A stretch of DNA of 64,000 nucleotides from Primulina eburnea (lineage: Eukaryota > Streptophyta > Magnoliopsida > Lamiales > Gesneriaceae): positions 62,001 to 126,000 of the forward strand of contig NW_027331320.1 of the NCBI RefSeq assembly GCF_022965805.1, given 5' to 3'. Position numbers and translations under genes: made by a program. The first letter of the stretch is position 1. The number at the start of each line of letters is the position of its first letter. Below, in pieces: positions 46,783 to 58,854 of the stretch. The notes under the pieces are model-generated. The model searched no databases, had not been told where the DNA came from, and saw only the letters and a list, made by a program, of their open reading frames with translations.

Positions 46783-48570
46783 TATTCAGTGACCACTTCA
46801 TTTTTCTCAACATGTTATCCACCTACTGAAATACTTTATGTCGATATGCTTAATTCGACTCTGTTCTAGTCATAAAGACCACATGAATTGAATGGTCACA
46901 TTATAATCTTGATAGCTTGATATAAAATTCACAATTATATGCTTAAGGAAACTCGACAATATACGATACTATATAAAAGTGCTTCAAAATAAGAAACAAA
47001 CTCATAATCCATAGTGAAAATAGCAATTCACTTTCAAATTGTCAACCCGTCTATTCATAATCACACAATATTAAGTTATGAAGATATATTATAACATTTT
47101 GTAGCTTTCTAATGGTCAATGCCTTTACTATTCTAATATTTTCCCAACAAGAAACAAATTCTGCTCCCACTAATCTTCTTGTATACATGATCGCCCATAA
47201 TGTTTTTAACAAAACTCAATGAAGATATAACATTTTGAAATCTTAAATATCACTAATGTAAAACTTTCAATTTATATAGATTTCAATCTTGCATATTAAA
47301 TACTCACTATTATTAGAGAAGAATCTTTAAATTTATATCATATAACCTTCTTTCTCTATATCATTATTGATAATATTGTTTTCACATCCATCTAATAAAA
47401 ATATAAATCAAATGGGCTATTAATGTAATGATCACATAAAGCTAGAGAATTTTCTTAAATATATGAGAAAATATTTCCATGTAGTTAATTGTCTTCTCTT
47501 GAGTGAATTTCTTGGCAACAAGTCTATTTTTATGTTGTTCAATGTTGTCTATTCAAACTTTCCTTCTCTTAAAGAATCATTTACAACAAATGACGATTGG
47601 ACTAACTTTTAGATTCTATTATTTGTTACGCACAAATTTGTTATCATTCATAGCATTATACCACAATTTAGATTTCTTGTGCTCTGATTTGTGAAAAAAT
47701 ATCTCAGGCTAATTTTCGGTTCCAAAGTAAGTAGTGAGTTTGTTCTAGAGACAAAATATAATCACTTGGAACTGTTGACAGTGTGTTTGGCAACCAGGAT
47801 TTGGGAGGATTTCATGAGATTTGGATTTCAAAATCCTATTTTTACTGTTTGGCAAGATGTTAAAAAAAAGGATTCGGATTTGCTTAGGATTTCATGTGAT
47901 TTCAACAAGTATATTCAAATCCCATCAAATTTGATAATATTTGGTGGGATTTGAATTTTAAAAACATAAAATTATTTTTTTTATCCAACACATCATTCTC
48001 CACCAAAAGTTTCTAAATGATTAGACTTTTTTTTTCCTTTTTAATTTTTTTAGAAGTTGAAAGATTTCGTTTAAATTTTATAAGTTTCTTGTATTATTTA
48101 TTGATTAATATAATAAAAATTATAGTAATTACTAAAGCCTCTTTTTACGTTTAATAATTAATTTCATGTTAAAGTTTGAAGTTGTTTGATGATTTTTTAA
48201 TTATTATTTTATGTGCACTATGATTAATAAATAATAATTAATTTTTAAATTTACAAATACAAATAATAGAGAAGAAATATTAATTTCTAAACTTTTTTTA
48301 GTTACTTATGTTTATATGATTTCCAAGGGTAGTTTAGTAAAATTTTAAAATTCCAAATTCGAATCTTTTTTTCTCCAAACAAGAAATGGATTTGTAAATA
48401 CCATTTCTAAATTTTAAACCAAATACCAAATGGAATTTCAAATACTTGAATTTCCAAATCCAATTCCAAATCCCACGAAATCCTGGTTGCCAAACACACT
48501 GTTAATTCCACTAATTCTTCTTAATGTTTAATGAACACTTTCAAGTGAAGGCACACTGTTTCGTCCCATG
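46783..48570 (-). pseudogene. Old minus-strand Copia pol relic (unit 2)
   Basis: Counterpart of 30764-31893: an RNase H relic near 46790-46900 and an RT-start relic near 47640-47760. It is split by the MITE at 47779-48501. It has more stops than the unit 1 copy. Confidence 0.55.
47779..48501. mobile_element. MITE with long terminal inverted repeats
   Basis: 723 bp, CAGTGTGTTTGGCAACCAGG to CCTGGTTGCCAAACACACTG. The inverted similarity extends on through GATTT/ATCCT-rich sequence for about 60 bp. Non-coding. Unit 1 lacks it (31770-31780), where TGATCTCTTAATT stands. TGA and TTA border it, so a 3-bp duplication is possible but the site is altered. Superfamily uncertain (PIF/Harbinger or hAT-like). 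Confidence 0.85.
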
Positions 48571-49483
48571 ATCGGAGTGTATGACATTGGCGTTGTTTGA
48601 AAAATAAAAATTAGAATAACAACAAGCATCGTATTTCGTTATACAACAAAACTAGTTTTCTCACAAGTAAACATTTTATTTACAATTATATGAAAACAAA
48701 ATTCGGAATGTCAGGAAATGAATTCTACAAGTACTAAAGCAGAACTATAACTATAATTTTGGATTGATCATCACTAGCCTCATAACATCTTTTTTTCCTT
48801 CTTGTCTAGTTGTTTTTCATCCTTATTTAGGGAGGAAGAGTAAGAGACGAGTAATTTATGAAATATTCAGCAAGGGAGACTGATCGATAGTAACAAATAA
48901 CAAAGATACATATATATTTATACGATTTGAACGGTACGAATTTCGAATACAAATCAGAACAAAACACAACAGATGACACTGAAAAGCATATTTTTTTCAT
49001 GGTTAACTGATAAATCCCTAATTTTTAATCTTATGAGAGGCAAGACCATGTTAACAATTATTATATTTTTTTTAAAAAAAAAAGATTAATGGTCATATTT
49101 TATGAATTTAGATTTTATTTTTGCAAAAATATTACACTGATTATTCCATCATTTTTCATGCATATGCATTAACAGATTTTCCTACCGAAATCTACTAACC
49201 GAACAGATGAAAAAAGATTATTAATATATGTTATCGCCTAATTTACGTGCACGCATATATTGATTAAGCATATAAATAAATATGACATGACATATAAGTA
49301 AACCAATAAATTTTTATAATACATGATATCTAAAAAAATATTTCTTTCAATAAATAAACATATATTTCAATAACAAGAATCAATCCATTCCTCCATACTC
49401 CAGCTACAAACTGCACACACCCCTACCAAATCAAAATATGAGCTCCACAAAATTAAAACACGGATAGATTCTTGATATCCAAT
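48571..49483. other. Upstream region of gene 3
   Basis: AT-rich, matches 31890-32113 plus 33949-34582 without the solo LTR. No gene. Confidence 0.4.
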
Positions 49484-50649
49484 ATGATCCAGGACCTCCT
49501 CCAACTTAGCGTGTTGTCTCTCATCCTCGCATCGTCTGTGCCTTCTGCTTATCAGCAGCAGCCATGTCCGCCCATATCTTGCGGAAACGGCCCAAACATC
49601 AGCTTTCCATTTTACATTCCAGCCCTGCAACCATCCAACTGTGGTCTCCCTGGATTCGAGCTAAATTGTACTGATCTTGGCTTCCTAAATCTCCAACTAC
49701 CCGATAATCACCGGTACGTGATCCGGAATATCTCCTACGCAGACCAGATTCTCCGCGTGTACGACGCAGCTCTTTTAACTTTCGATCCCAACACCACCTG
49801 TCTTCCAGAAATCACAAACACTTCGCTTCCCACTTCACGTTTCAGCTTCTTTAACGCCTCTAGCCTCCATTTGTTCCCGCTTTGCCGGAGAAATGCGTCC
49901 ACGGGTTTATGGATGTACAGAGTTATTTGCAATGCTCAAGATGATGATCAGATCTGGAATTTGGCGATATATGATTATGACTCTTTGGGCCCTGCGTACT
50001 TGAGAAGGGCTATACAAAGTTGTGAAACACATATTGTGGCACCGGTGGATTTCGGCGTTGATAATGTTTATCAGGTGTTAAGAAGGGGGTTCCAGCTGAA
50101 ATGGACGACAGAAGACGTTAATCTGGAGCCGCCATCGCCGTCACCAGCGTCATCGGATATTCTGGCGACCGAAGACGTAGTCGCCATCGCCGTCACCGGT
50201 GGCATCGGATAGTCTATCCCCGGCGCCGCCTGTTACTGGTAAAAACGTAAAAGGTGCGATCTGGACAACTCCCACTCACTTTATAGGCCTTCATACAGTA
50301 ATTATTTCTTTGTTTTGATTCAAAATTGGTTTCGTTTGATAATAAGAAATTGAGTGTAGCTTTATTTATATTTTGCAGACACTTATATTTTAAGAAATAA
50401 AATAACAGAAAGATTAAAAAAAACTATATTATTGTGTTTGTTTTTTAAAATATTCTGAAAAAAAATAATTTTGGAAGATAAAGTATACAGTTAGATCTAA
50501 GAGTTCGGCGAGATGCATCTTATCTGTTGATGTTGTCTTATATTATTTAGAGATCAGTTTAATCATTTTCCTACCATCAGTCATGTACTAAGCAGATATA
50601 ATATTACTCGTTAAAATCTGCGCTACTCTTTTACGACCTATCTAGCTAG

Positions 50650-50827
50650 CGGTTCATTTCACCCTACCTTGTGTGGTACTGCCCCCATGAGGTGATCAAA
50701 GGCCCAGATTTACACACACATACACCCTATGAAGTGATCAAAGGCCCAGATTTAATCACCATATAAAATCAATGGCTGAGATCCTGTGAGGGCACTACCC
50801 CTACAGGTAGCATCTACTCTACCCTAG
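50650..50827. mobile_element. Small insertion in gene 3 intron 1
   Basis: About 175 bp absent from gene 2 (between 35645 and 35660). Flanked by CTAGCTAG/CTAGCTAA, which may be a target duplication. Inside, GTGATCAAAGGCCCAGATTTA occurs twice (about 50694 and 50740; the second copy has a longer match). No coding capacity; class unknown. Confidence 0.45.
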
Positions 50828-51265
50828 CTAACCAGATCAAACGGTGCAACGTCAAAAGCTTGACATGCGAGAACTTTCTAAATAAATCATATTCGATAGA
50901 TTTAGTCGTCGCAAGCAAAAATAATGACCAGACGAAAAAACCAAATTACTAGATGAAAATCAAATTTACAAGATTAAAATCTAAAACATACTTACGTACA
51001 TCACTAAAATTCTAATTTGTCCTCATTATGATATATATATAAGACATTTTATTGACCATGTGAAGTAATTTAAGATTACATAAACGATGATTTGCAGATA
51101 ATTTTTTTGTAATTCATAATATAATGGAAATATAATATCAATAGAATAAATTCTTTCGTCGAAGCTAATGAAATATTTAAGTTAAATATAATAAATATAT
51201 TATAAAAATTGTAGAAATTGAGTATGTTATCGAGTAAAAGATTAGAAACAACTAGACACATTTAA

Positions 51266-51596
51266 GAGAAAACTACTTTTGTTCGCTAATTTGTCTAATT
51301 TTAGGTTTTGATTCATTTAGTTTTTAAGGTTTGATTTTGATACATCAAATTTTACTTTTCAGCTATTGTGGTACAAGTACTAACGAGACACCTGGCAAGC
51401 CATCAATTTGTTATGTTATATTAACATTTTTTAATGTCATTTTAGTATTTTCTGGTATCACGTCAGCAGTTGGAGCAAAGTATTTGAAAACTAAAAGTTA
51501 GTTCTAACGAATCTAAAAAAATTTGAAATTTAATGAATCAAATCTCAAAATTGAAAAAGTTAATGAACCATAAAACTATTTCCCCTATCTTTTATA
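51266..51596. repeat. MITE-like element in intron 1 (gene 3)
   Basis: Third copy of 4258-4573, more diverged. Confidence 0.45.
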
Positions 51597-51884
51597 TGGA
51601 TACATGTTCGATAAATTCTCAAATAATGATATCAAACATGCATGAAATATTTCACAAAATGTTGCATCCTATTTCCAATGTTTTTCTTGTTCTCTATGCC
51701 TAACCAGCTGACATCCTGAAGTAAACTTTTTGTGTCGATTTCGGTTGTAGGAAAAGGCTCCAGATTTTGGATATTAGTCACTGATAAATCATTTAAATCA
51801 TAGAATTTCATGTTTATATATACATATATTATACACTTCAATGATTCAACTTGTGTACTACATGTAGGTGTGATTCTAGCATTC

Positions 51885-52080
51885 TTGACGGGTGATGGAG
51901 GTGTTGCCTCAAAGTCACTCTCATGAGTGATTAACTTCCTCACGGTCTTAGGCTTGTGAGCCTTCGACCGACCGACTTTGGCCTTTTGAGCCCCAGTCTT
52001 GGAGAGCCTCTTGAATTCTTTCTTGAATTCCATCAGTTGACCTGAAGTCAGTTTTGCAGTGAAACCTTTGGGTCTCAAAG
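51885..52080 (-). other. Unrecognised open frame replacing the kinase exon
   Basis: Minus-strand frame starting at 52078, rich in Lys/Arg (KKEFKRLSKTGAQKAKVG...HKPKTVRKL). Only the part right of about 51885 differs from the intron of the LRK10L genes; the rest of the frame is a read-through of intron sequence. Probably a fragment of a mobile element. No function assigned. Confidence 0.3.
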
Positions 52081-54115
52081 TTAAGATTCACGATGCATCC
52101 AACAGTCTAGTCTTGTGTAGAATTTGTGATTCACTCAAAAGAACACAAATATCTTCAAGCAGACGACTCAGAAGGATCACAAAACTAAATGATTAATTAG
52201 TATACTAAACCATCGCCCCCAAAACTTTGAATGGAACGAGGACCCGCTCACCTTCATATCCTTGACTATTGCTGTAGGTCTAAAATGTGATAACATAATC
52301 TAACTGCGTGCAAATTTAGGAAAAGTGGAAAATACTTAATTAAATTATTTAATTACATTTATTGAATGTGGTAGGCATATTTAAATGTTTAAAAATATGA
52401 CTTTCTATTTGAATTCATAAAAACTGTGTTTTAAAGGTTATTCGAGACGCGATCGAGGAACGGAAACTGGAGACCATAATGGTAAAATATTTTTATTAAA
52501 TGATTATTTTTAATTATTTAATATATGGTATATTTTATATGGTGTTTTCGAAAATGGTGCTTTTTGAGATATTTTTACGCACCGAGTCGTATTTTAAACC
52601 GATAATCAATTTTTTTAAGAAAATAGAAACTTTTTGGGAACTCGACTAATAGTTTCGAAAACTATCCTAAATGAAATAATTTTCTTACATTCTAATGGGA
52701 CTATTATACCTAGGTTATTAGACCTAGACTCATACCCAATTATTTATGTCAAACTTAGATATCCTAAACCCTAATTTCTTCACCACATCTCACGCGTACA
52801 AGCTCCATAGACTCCTAGGTTTTTTCCATCAGCACACACGGCCACACACACAAAAATGTTAAAGGCCATTCACGTGAATTTGAAGGGAAATTTCAGCAAG
52901 ATCTTCTCCCCCGTCTCTCCGCCAACGTCCATCGTGTCAAGGATTGTTTTCATGCTTGAAACATGCAAAAGCTCACATTAATCTTCCTTCACTCATCTTT
53001 CATACCATATTATGTGTATTTATACATGATTGCATGAAAAATACGATTCACTTTCTTATATTTTCGTTTTATGGCAATACATGATCAAATTTTGAGTTTT
53101 CATAATTTTAAATGCATGTTTATGTTGCACAAAGGGGCTGTCATGATAAGACTATGGGAAAGGGCGTTTTTCAGCATGATTAAGGGTCCATATAGGCTTG
53201 ACTAAGGGCTGGACAAGAAGGGTAAAAATGTTGAACGAAAATTTGGTTTATAACAAGCTAGGCTTTCGATTTTGAGGACTATGAAGGAGCAGGCCGTGTG
53301 CTACGGTTGGGTCACATCCAGGGGTTCTAAGGGGACCTAGTCAAGGTCCTAGATGGCTTGAGGGAAGGCTGGTGCGAGGAGAAGGCCGTAGGTTGAAGCT
53401 TGGGTCGCGCGGGTCTTGTTGAATGACGGGTTGAGGGATGTGCAAGCTAGGTTCGTTAGGTCTGGTCCAGTAGCTTGCCAATGGCTCGAGTATGGTCCTA
53501 GGAAGGTCTCATAGGGTCTGGACATGGTGGTTAGGGTCTAGGCTTGAAGGAACTCATGGTTATTCAAGTTAGGTTTTTCGAAACTAGGGCAGAAAAATTC
53601 AGTAGGCTTCTAGGCTTGTTCAAGGATTTTAAATGGCTTAATTTGGGTTACATAGGGTATGGTTAGATGTTAATAAGCTATGGTTCAAGTTTGGTTTAGT
53701 TTCGAATTGATTCGGGTTAAAATCGGGACGTAGGTTGAAGTTGTAAAACAAATTGAGAAATTAGTCGATAAGTTTAAGTTTATGACTAAGAAATATTTAT
53801 GGGTGTATTTTAAGGTGTTATGTTAAGTTTGTATGGATTTGGGTAGTCGTTTTAACGTCTAAGGGTAAATTGGGAAAGTTAGGGTTTCAGGGGCAAAACA
53901 GTCATTTTACACCTGAAAAATGTTAGACGTCATGGAAGTGCCCTGAATGTTGAAATGAACGTTAGAAATGTTTATTTTGAAAGGTTATGGAATTTTATAA
54001 TGAAAAACGATAAATGCTAAAGACGTGTTGAATGCTTGATTTAAAAGAAAATGATATTATTGCATGTGTATTTTTATAAAGTGATGGAAACGAGGAAGAA
54101 TGTTTGGAAAGAAGT
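52081..54115. other. Non-coding, LTR-like sequence
   Basis: No ORF of note. 52430-52620 (GGTTATTCGAGACGCGATCG, then CACCGAGTCGTATTTTAAACC) and the T/G-rich block 53100-53950 read like an LTR of a Gypsy element. No ends or target duplication could be fixed, so this is only a suggestion. Confidence 0.3.
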
Positions 54116-54128
54116 GATTTAACCGTAA

Positions 54129-54157
54129 TAGCGACGGTTAACCAAAAACCATCGCTA
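54129..54157. repeat. Short inverted repeat TAGCGACGGTT/AACCATCGCTA
   Basis: 11-bp arms with one mismatch around a 7-bp centre. The TAGCGACGG word is common at the ends of plant DNA transposons of the CACTA type; here only a hairpin is left. Confidence 0.45.
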
Positions 54158-54361
54158 ATTGTCTATTAATATCCGCGTTTTCGGTTCATTTTCTCTTAGA
54201 CGATTTTAATTTCGATTTAGAGTAAGTTTTTTCGTTTCAATTTTTGGTAAATTTCTAAGTGTTATTTAAGATCATGAATTTTGATAGATTTATTAAAACC
54301 AAAACATAAAAATTCTTGTTCAACAATTGGCGACTGAAAAATAACAGTATCGAACAGTTTC

Positions 54362-54854
54362 AGGTCCACTCGCTCTTATAATGTAAGTTCAGGATTTGGA
54401 CAGCGGGATAGCTTCAGGCTGTTCAAGACAAGAGAATCAGAATATCAAGACGTTATGGCAAGAAGCCAAGCCACAGATCTGTCTGAACTCAGGCTGCAAG
54501 ATATTATCTGTCAAACTGACCTACGGTACACCTGTCCAATCCGTTGAATATCCAACCGCATTGCCACCAACCAGAAAAGAGTTATTTCATATAGGATCTA
54601 ACATTTCAGATGTCTGCCATATAAAGAATGATTTCACAGTATTCTTACAACTCCTGAATGATAGAAATTTACTTATTTCGGACATGGTGTGTCAGCTTTA
54701 TGAAAAACAAGAGCTTACCGTCACAAAAACACAAGGAACATTTGATGAGCATTTAACAATACTTATGACGAATGAAAGCGACATGTTTCTTTTGTCAGGT
54801 GAAGTACAGATATTCATAAAAAAAAATCCGACCGTTGGAACTCTTGAACTATAA
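54362..54854 (+). CDS. Unidentified protein fragment, probably frameshifted
   Basis: The frame ending at 54854 is open for 152 codons. It looks protein-like from about 54535 on (TALPPTRKELFHIGSN, then FLQLLNDRNLLISDMVCQLY and SGEVQIFIKK). Upstream of that point a second frame (open 54362-54543) has the more convincing composition, with EYQDVMARSQATDLSELRLQ. A frameshift near 54535 in one original gene is therefore likely. I recognise no domain. It may be virus-derived, given the pararetrovirus further right, but this is inference. No ATG start is evident. Confidence 0.4.
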
Positions 54855-56640
54855 ATATATAAAACTTGAAGAGAAGAATATAACTTAATCCTTTATTAGA
54901 ATTTATCTCAAGCCAACATATTTCAAGATCTTCGAGCACACCTAATCTTTCTGTCATAAGCTGCTTACTTAACATTTCTTATCAGTTTATATAAGATCAT
55001 CAAAGATAATTTCGTGTTACACTATCAACTCACGCTATCAAACCGTCAGTTGGGTTTTTGTAGGTGAACCAAGGGTTCTTAAACATCCGAATTTGTAAAG
55101 TGATCACTAAAAGTTCAATCTAAGCAGTTATAAATTCTAACTGAAGTGAGTTGTTACAAAATATTGTAAAACCAAAGTCTTTTAGTGAAAAATTTCTAAG
55201 GTGGGTGAATGGGCAAGTCTAGTCGTTCAAGAATATTTCTTAACAACTTAAAAAACTTGTTAAGAATAATTCAAAGTTTAAAAAGTTTTAAAGAGTTTAT
55301 CCTATCTCGTTTAAACTCTAATCTGACCCTAACAAAGTTATTGGTAATATGGACTATAGAATCAAAATCAATCCACCAAGTTCTGTGACTAATACTGACC
55401 ATGTTGGATTCATAACTAATAAGAGTTGAACGAGAAATATCTCAACCTCGATTGTATTAACTAATATGATATATCATTTTTTGTGTGTGACAGGATCATG
55501 CACTCAAATACTGGTGATCTTTATAAAAACTATGTAAGTAAGGTGCTTGTGATTGTATGAACACTATCATATTGTTCAATTGAACACCTTATCTCAATTT
55601 AAATATTGTTCTTTATGAAACTATTTGAGAAAAGCTTATATCTCTCCAAATTTTCATAAATATAAACATATGAATAACTGGTTTCAGTAATGACATATGG
55701 TTCATGCTTACTAATAATATAATCTATGTTCACTGAACCGCCCAAATGAAGAAAAATATTCCGTTCCGCACTTTATAATTATAACATGGAATCTTGAGAA
55801 TTACGAAATTAATATCAGAGTAATTAACATGACAAAATGCTGAAAAATAAATAAATAAATAAAATTATAAATGCTAATGTCAGCAAATGAAGCAATAAAC
55901 CACACGTCATATTTTAATCATGTAAATCATGTTATAAATATAATTCATTGACATAAAATTGCATGCAAACTAAATATTTAATTCAGTTAGATTCATATAA
56001 CTTAATAATATAATTATTAAATTATATTTAATTCTCTCATGTAATAATTATTTAGTAAGAAAATCAACATCTTTTAAAATTGCACAAAGGAAAATTTGGT
56101 ATGGCTATTACTCATAATTATTAAATTACTCAATTTAATTATCCATAATGTGGATCTTGCAAGAGAAAACATATTAGATAAGTTTATTATTCACATTTTA
56201 ACTCAATTTGTTCATTTAAAATTACAAAAAATAAAATTACAATTAAATATAAATATAATGTGAATCTTAATATGCCAATTTTATTCATCTTCATTGCATG
56301 TAATATTACGATATATAAATGCAAACCTCATAATATAAAAAATGCATGTACAACCAAACAATAATCACACTTAATTTTACATAATAAGTCTCATGCAGAT
56401 AAATTGTAAACAGGCCATTTAACAATTTTTACTCAACACAATGAATAATTTTTTATAATTATTTTAAAATTATCTTTGTAACTGAATTGATATTTGCGTG
56501 AAATGTAATAGTATGTTAGGCATATACTTTAGAGTTTTATATTATAATATTTCTATTTTAATGAGATCATACTCATAGACCAATCACCATTGAATAATGT
56601 AATATTTTATTAAAAAAGTGAATAATGTAATATTAAATAT
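54855..56640. other. AT-rich interval, nothing recognised
   Basis: No ORF, RNA or clear repeat. 55050-55270 has an LTR- or leader-like wording (GGTGGGTGAATGGGCAAG) but no ends. Confidence 0.35.
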
Positions 56641-56710
56641 TTCGCAAAGGGAGGGTACGGTGGTGTCGGCAAGGGAAAACAATAAAGTGTACGGTGGCAG
56701 CAAAATCTTA
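56641..56710 (+). pseudogene. Relic of an LRK10L kinase glycine loop
   Basis: GCAAAGGGAGGGTACGGTGG and onward translates as AKGGYGGVGKGK, then a stop and, after a one-base shift, VAAK-like. It lines up with GKGGFGSVYKGK...VAVKIL of genes 1 and 2 in order and spacing, with about 15 bases missing. A weak continuation may follow near 56720-56760. A remnant of another kinase exon of the array, upstream of gene 4. Confidence 0.5.
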
Positions 56711-57336
56711 AATTAAATAAATTAATCAATCAAGTGCAGTTCCATCATCATAAAGCAAAGAAAAAAATAGTCAAAAAGTTCAATTATAAAGGAGCTTGGT
56801 CAATTGAGGCAACTTATACCACAATTGCTGGTTTCGGAAAAATTAGGTTTTTGGTTTTGTAATTTAATTTTGTTTATTTTAATTTTGTTAATAATGAAAT
56901 TGTATTTTTACTCACATAACTTATATGTTTTTGTTATTTTTAGTCATGTTACGATGAGTTTTTATTTTTAATCATGTAAATTTTCTGTTTTTACTCAAAT
57001 CCATCCTATCTTCTTATAAAAAAAATTGACCAAAAATACAAATTTTAAAACAAAAAATGTACAAAAAATATAAATTACACGAGTAAAAATAGGAATATGT
57101 CGTTACAAAAATAAAATAGTGAAAAATACAATTTATAGGACTTAAAATATAAATATTCATTCAAAATTTTGGAGGTACTTAAGTTCCGCGTACAGAAACA
57201 CATGTACAGATTCAGATGACCTAGTCAACGCAACCCACTTCGTACACCAGAGTTAAATTGCTTTTTCTTTAAGATTCTGATAATTTTTGTTTCGAATTAA
57301 AACTAGAGAGGTTTTGATCCAGTGAACCCAAAAATC
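56711..57336. promoter_or_regulatory. Upstream region of gene 4
   Basis: AT-rich, no ORF. It may hold the promoter of gene 4 but no element is identified with confidence. Confidence 0.3.
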
Positions 57337-58090
57337 ATGCATGACTTCTTCATTTATTGGAGCTTCTGTATATTCTGTCTCATCATCTTATCCGAAAGAT
57401 CTTCCGGCGCTGATAACGGCTATGAAGCCTGCAGCGTACCGGTCCTTTGTGGTGGCCTGAACATAAGCTTTCCGTTCTATATTCAAGGCCTGCAGCAAGC
57501 CTACTGTGGATTCCCTGGATTTATGCTAAACTGCAGCGATCTTGGATCCCCAGTTCTTGGATTACCCGGAAACGAATATGTAATCGAGGGAATTTCTTAT
57601 ACAAACCGGAATTTTCGTGTGATTGATTCAGTTGTTTTAAACTCAAATTCCAGCAGCTGTCTCCCCGGAATTAGAAACAGCACGCTTTATACGCAACCCC
57701 AGTTCGATTATGTAGATGTAACACATCTCCGTCTGTTCGGAGACTGCCGGGAAACATTAACTAATGATCTGTCTAAGTACCAGGTTGACTGTGGTAACTG
57801 GGACTTGGCATTGTATGATGATGGTAGAGATAAAAACTTGATCAGAATTGCGCTGGAAGATTGCCCAAGAAACGTTCTGGTGCCGGTGGATGGGGCCGGC
57901 CAATCGGGCGGTGGAAACGGTGGAATTGGAGATGTCCTCGAGGTTGCCAAGAAGGGATTCGAATTGAACTGGACATCAGCCGATTGTGACGCATGTGAAA
58001 TAAGTGGTGGGCGTTGTGGATTTAATGAAACTTTATACAAGTTCATATGTTTCTGCCCTGACAGGTCTCATTCCTCGAGTTGCCTACGCG
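57337..58090 (+). CDS. LRK10L-type ectodomain exon (gene 4)
   Basis: Start ATG 57337 (MHDFFIYW; the GTG at 57322 is unlikely). Signal peptide to about residue 25, then a GUB_WAK domain (CSVPVLCGGLNISFPF, YCGFPGFMLNCSDLG) with many Asn glycosylation sites. The C-terminal WAK_assoc Cys motif follows: CDACEISGGRCG...FICFCPDRSH. The exon ends CTACGCG|GTAAGT at 58090, phase 1, as in genes 2 and 3. It is only about 35-40% similar to those, so an older family member. No kinase exon follows within about 6 kb, because a second ectodomain begins at 58855. It may be a truncated gene, a secreted form, or a gene whose kinase was lost. Confidence 0.75.
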
Positions 58091-58854
58091 GTAAGTAATT
58101 TTTCCCTTTTCTTGGATGTTTATTTACTAACCAAAATACGTTTAACAAAGCAAAAACTGGTAATTGGTGGTCTCCTTTCGTGCTTAACGCAGACTCTTGT
58201 CGGTTGATTCTAATATTGTCACTATTTTTCTACTTCATGGGTCTCATTTACGATTATAAAATTCAACAAAATAATATTGAAATAAAATTTATAACATGTC
58301 GTTTTCAACTGTTCTTAAAATAAACAATCACAACGGTAACTTAAAACTCGTCTGATAGCAAAATATTTCAAATTTAAAATGAGATCTCGGAGTCGATGAT
58401 CTCAACACACACTTATACAACTCAAAAAAATCCTTGAAAAAGCTAATTTAATATTTGAACGTATATCTATGAATGTGTGTGTGTATATATATATATATAT
58501 ATCCATGAAAAAATATTACTTTTTATGCTAAGAGTATTACTTTTTATTGTGAATATCGGTAAGGTTGACCCATCGCACAACTAAAGATTAATGAGACCGT
58601 CTCACAAGAGACCTACTCATTAAACTATCAAATAATGTTATGCTTAACGGGCATAAAATCTCGAAAACCAATGTGTTTTATATCATAAAGTAAAACTATT
58701 GTCTTTACAATATCTCAAAATTAATTTTATTTGGTGGGTCTTCCATAAAGATGTTCCAAGTCCAACTACCGTGTGTGTAGCACAAACAACTGTTCCAAAA
58801 GTAGACCACCGAAATATAAAAATCTTGGCTCCATTTCCATTTTCTCGTCTATGT
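58091..58854. other. Interval between gene 4 exon and gene 5 relic
   Basis: Non-coding, AT-rich, with a short (TA)n run at about 58487. No kinase exon. Confidence 0.4.

Larger units (their letters stand above)
49484..51783 (+). pseudogene. LRK10L gene 3, ectodomain kept, kinase lost
   Basis: Exon 1 starts at ATG 49484 with the same signal peptide and GUB_WAK domain as gene 2 (CPPISCGNGPNISFPF). Near the exon end a segment is repeated with a 52-bp offset (GCCATCGCCGTCACC at 50131 and 50183). It shifts the frame and gives a stop at 50210-50212, before the old donor (CTG|GTAAAA, 50238/50239). Exon 2 is still visible at 51751-51783, but its donor is AT instead of GT. Where the kinase exon should begin (about 51870) homology ends after some 15 bases and unrelated sequence follows. 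At best it could make a short secreted ectodomain. Confidence 0.85.
35856..51880. repeat. Tandem segmental duplication, unit 2
   Basis: This is the second copy of the block at 3576-35855. It contains intron 1 and the kinase of gene 2, the 3' flank, an old minus-strand Copia relic, two nested solo LTRs and the ectodomain of gene 3. Homology to intron 1 resumes a third time at about 50880-51870, after the gene 3 ectodomain, so the ancestral array had at least three repeats. Private insertions here are the Copia at 38676-43522 and the MITE at 47779-48501. Confidence 0.85.
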
